Source: DATDDB01 sp036524005 (lineage in GTDB: Bacteria; Pseudomonadota; Gammaproteobacteria; Burkholderiales; Gallionellaceae). Taken from it: 14,407 bases of DNA. This document shows, in pieces, positions 12,356 to 14,407 of the stretch (its first letter is position 1; each line of letters opens with the position of its first letter). The translations under genes and the position numbers were made by a program. Under the pieces are notes generated by a model that worked only from the letters and a program-made list of their open reading frames with translations, did not search any database and was not told the DNA's origin. The stretch covers positions 1-14,407 of the forward strand of contig DATDDB010000020.1 of NCBI GenBank assembly GCA_036524005.1, in the 5' to 3' direction.

Positions 12356-14407
12356 ATGAAAAACAAGAAAAATATCCGCGATCAGGACCCGTTCCTGGAA
12401 CGCGAGCGCGGGCAGTATGAACATCCCCTTCCCAGCCGGGAATTTATCCTGAAATTGCTGGAAGAGCAGGGGGCGCCTATACCTGAAGAGGAGCTGTGCG
12501 CCATGCTGCAAATCACGCGTGAGGAGACAGACCTGTTTTCCCGCCGCCTGCGCGCAATGGAGCGCGACGGCCAGCTCATGCGCAATCGCAAGGGCGCGCT
12601 GTGCATGGTGGACAAGCTGGACCTGATCAAGGGCAAGGTTCAGGGCCATCCAGAAGGCTTCGGCTTTGTGATTCCCGAGGATGGCAGCGACGACCTGGTG
12701 CTTTCCGCAAAGGAAATGCACAAGGCGCTGCACGGGGATACGGTGATGGTGCGTGTCGCAGGCTTGGACAAGCGCGGGCGGCGCGAGGCCAAGATAGTCG
12801 AGGTGCTGGTATTCGCCAATACGCGCGTGGTCGGGCGCTTGTATGAGGAGCACGGCATCCTGTTCGTCGTGGCGGAAAACCGCCGCATCAGCCAGGACAT
12901 TCTGGTTGCCCCCGGCGGATCAGGGGGGGCAAAAGCCGGGCAGGTGGTGATGGTGGAAATCCTTCAGCAGCCCTCCAAATATGCGCAACCCATCGGTCGC
13001 GTGGTCGAGGTGCTGGGTAACTATGCCGATCCCGGCATGGAAATCGAGATTGCCCTGCGCAAGCACGACCTGCCTTATGAATTCCCCCATAACGCCAAGC
13101 ACCAGGCTGAGCAGTTTTCCCCCGAGGTTGCTCCGGAGGATCACGCCGGGCGCGAAAGCGTGGCGCACCTGCCGCTGGTCACCATAGACGGCGAAACCGC
13201 GCGCGATTTCGACGATGCGGTGTATTGCGAACCGCACGGCAAGGGTTTTCGCCTGGTGGTGGCGATCGCCGACGTCAGCCACTACGTGCAGCCTTCCGAT
13301 GCGCTGGACAAGGAAGCGCTGAACCGCGGGAATTCGGTGTATTTCCCGCGCCGCGTCATTCCCATGCTGCCGGAGGAGCTTTCCAACGGACTTTGTTCGC
13401 TCAATCCCAGGGTGGATCGCCTGTGCATGGTGTGCGACATGCAGATCAGCAAGAAGGGCGAGATCGAAAAATACCGCTTTTATCCCTCGGTGATGTTCTC
13501 CCACGCCCGCCTCACCTACACCCAGGTCGCGGCCATGCTGGCCGATGGCAACGGGCCGGAGGCGAAACAGTTCGCCGAAGTGCTGCCGCACGTGCGCGAC
13601 CTGCATGCGCTGTTTCAGACCTTGCTTGAAGCGCGCGAAAAGCGCGGCGCAATCGATTTCGAAACGGTCGAGACGCAGATGGTCTTCAACGACCAGGGCA
13701 AGATCGTGCGCATCGTGCCCGTGGTGCGCAACGATGCCCACCGCCTGATCGAGGAATGCATGCTGGCGGCCAACGCCTGCACCGCCGACTATCTGCAGAA
13801 GAACAAGCACCCCGTGCTGTACCGGGTACACGAAGGGCCGACACCGGAAAAACTGGAAGCGGTGCGCGAATTCCTGAAGGAGTTCGGGTTCCAGCTGGGC
13901 GGCGGGGAAGAGCCGCAAGCAGGCGATTATTCCAAACTGCTGGAGAAGATCAAGGGCCGTCCAGATTACCCGCTGCTGCAGACCGTGCTGCTGCGCTCGC
14001 TGCGCCAGGCGCGCTATAACCCGGACAACACCGGCCATTTCGGCCTGGGCTACGAGGCTTATACGCATTTCACCTCGCCCATCCGGCGCTATCCCGATCT
14101 CCTGGTGCACCGCGCCATCAAGGCCGTGCTGGCGGGCAAGCAATACGCGCCCAAGGAAAAATGGGAAATTCTGGGCGAACATTGCTCCATGACCGAGCGC
14201 CGCGCGGATGATGCCACGCGCGACGTGGAAGCCTGGCTGAAATGTTTCTATATGCGCGATCACTTGGGCAGCGTGTTCGACGGCACGATTTCTTCCGTCA
14301 CCGGTTTCGGTATCTTCGTCTCGCTCGACGATATTTATACCGAAGGACTGGTTCATGTTTCCGAATTGGGTGCCGACTATTTCCATTTCGAGGCCGCCAA
14401 GCACATG
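12356..14407 (+). CDS. rnr: Ribonuclease R (3' end outside window)
   Basis: The reading frame from ATG 12356 stays open to the last base (684 codons) and is cut by the window edge; E. coli RNase R has about 813 residues. It is a processive 3'-5' exoribonuclease that degrades structured RNA, including rRNA fragments and mRNA. In order: an N-terminal winged-helix region (about 20-85), cold-shock OB domains (about 90-240), and the RNB catalytic domain with DGETARDFDDAV at 278-289, whose aspartates bind the catalytic metals. The family signature HFTSPIRRYPDL lies at 571-582, and an S1 RNA-binding domain begins near 638 (GTISSVTGFGIFVSL). The basic C-terminal tail is missing. The distinction from RNase II rests on the winged helix and the full S1 pattern. 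The start has no clear Shine-Dalgarno sequence. Its upstream region is shared with the divergent tRNA-Leu promoter. Confidence 0.95.
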   Translation, partial: MKNKKNIRDQDPFLERERGQYEHPLPSREFILKLLEEQGAPIPEEELCAMLQITREETDLFSRRLRAMERDGQLMRNRKGALCMVDKLDLIKGKVQGHPEGFGFVIPEDGSDDLVLSAKEMHKALHGDTVMVRVAGLDKRGRREAKIVEVLVFANTRVVGRLYEEHGILFVVAENRRISQDILVAPGGSGGAKAGQVVMVEILQQPSKYAQPIGRVVEVLGNYADPGMEIEIALRKHDLPYEFPHNAKHQAEQFSPEVAPEDHAGRESVAHLPLVTIDGETARDFDDAVYCEPHGKGFRLVVAIADVSHYVQPSDALDKEALNRGNSVYFPRRVIPMLPEELSNGLCSLNPRVDRLCMVCDMQISKKGEIEKYRFYPSVMFSHARLTYTQVAAMLADGNGPEAKQFAEVLPHVRDLHALFQTLLEAREKRGAIDFETVETQMVFNDQGKIVRIVPVVRNDAHRLIEECMLAANACTADYLQKNKHPVLYRVHEGPTPEKLEAVREFLKEFGFQLGGGEEPQAGDYSKLLEKIKGRPDYPLLQTVLLRSLRQARYNPDNTGHFGLGYEAYTHFTSPIRRYPDLLVHRAIKAVLAGKQYAPKEKWEILGEHCSMTERRADDATRDVEAWLKCFYMRDHLGSVFDGTISSVTGFGIFVSLDDIYTEGLVHVSELGADYFHFEAAKHM

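Noticed and set aside
12920..14404. Long open frame of 494 codons on the minus strand opposite rnr
   Set aside because: It is antisense to the well-supported RNase R frame, whose domain motifs are unmistakable. The antisense product has no recognisable motif; GC-rich third positions commonly keep such frames open.

Overview
The window reads as a stretch of chromosome from a Gram-negative proteobacterium, most likely a betaproteobacterium of the Nitrosomonadales/Gallionellaceae type. That placement is inferred from the moderately high GC with GC-rich third codon positions, the type II secretion (T2SS)-like genes, an outer-membrane-type lipoprotein, a CCA-encoding tRNA-Leu and RNase R. The genus cannot be fixed from the sequence alone.

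Left edge to about 5730, plus strand: a probable 3' end of an unrecognised gene is followed by an AT-richer gap of 283 bases. Then comes a tight operon of five T2SS-type genes in the order gspG, gspF, gspE, gspL, gspM. They encode the major pseudopilin, the platform protein, the tetracysteine ATPase and the two bitopic inner-membrane proteins. The secretin gspD, gspC, the minor pseudopilins and a prepilin peptidase are not here, so the set must be completed from elsewhere or work as a reduced machine.

5729-6011: this intergenic stretch holds the window's most unexpected item, a 46-base fragment matching the 3' half of a tRNA-Pro(GGG), from the anticodon loop to the encoded CCA, with one extra base in the T loop. 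No 5' half is present. Such fragments are typical attachment-site scars of tRNA-targeting integrative elements. Its orientation would place the former or present element to the left, on the side of the gsp operon.

6012-8580: a leucine-rich-repeat/protein-kinase fusion (plus) ends tail to tail, with a 35-base overlap, against a CorA-type divalent-cation transporter (minus). A perfect hairpin terminator separates corA from the next minus-strand operon.

8588-12121: a signalling unit. A membrane NarL-type histidine kinase and a patatin-like lipoprotein form a minus-strand operon. The cognate NarL/FixJ response regulator is divergently transcribed from a 146-base region carrying a consensus -10 box and inverted repeats. 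The natural reading is that the kinase senses a periplasmic signal, phosphorylates the regulator, and the regulator controls this shared region.

12122-14407: tRNA-Leu(CAG) on the minus strand with a clear sigma-70 promoter, then rnr (RNase R) on the plus strand, cut by the right edge after 684 codons. No integrase, insertion sequence, CRISPR array or rRNA was seen.
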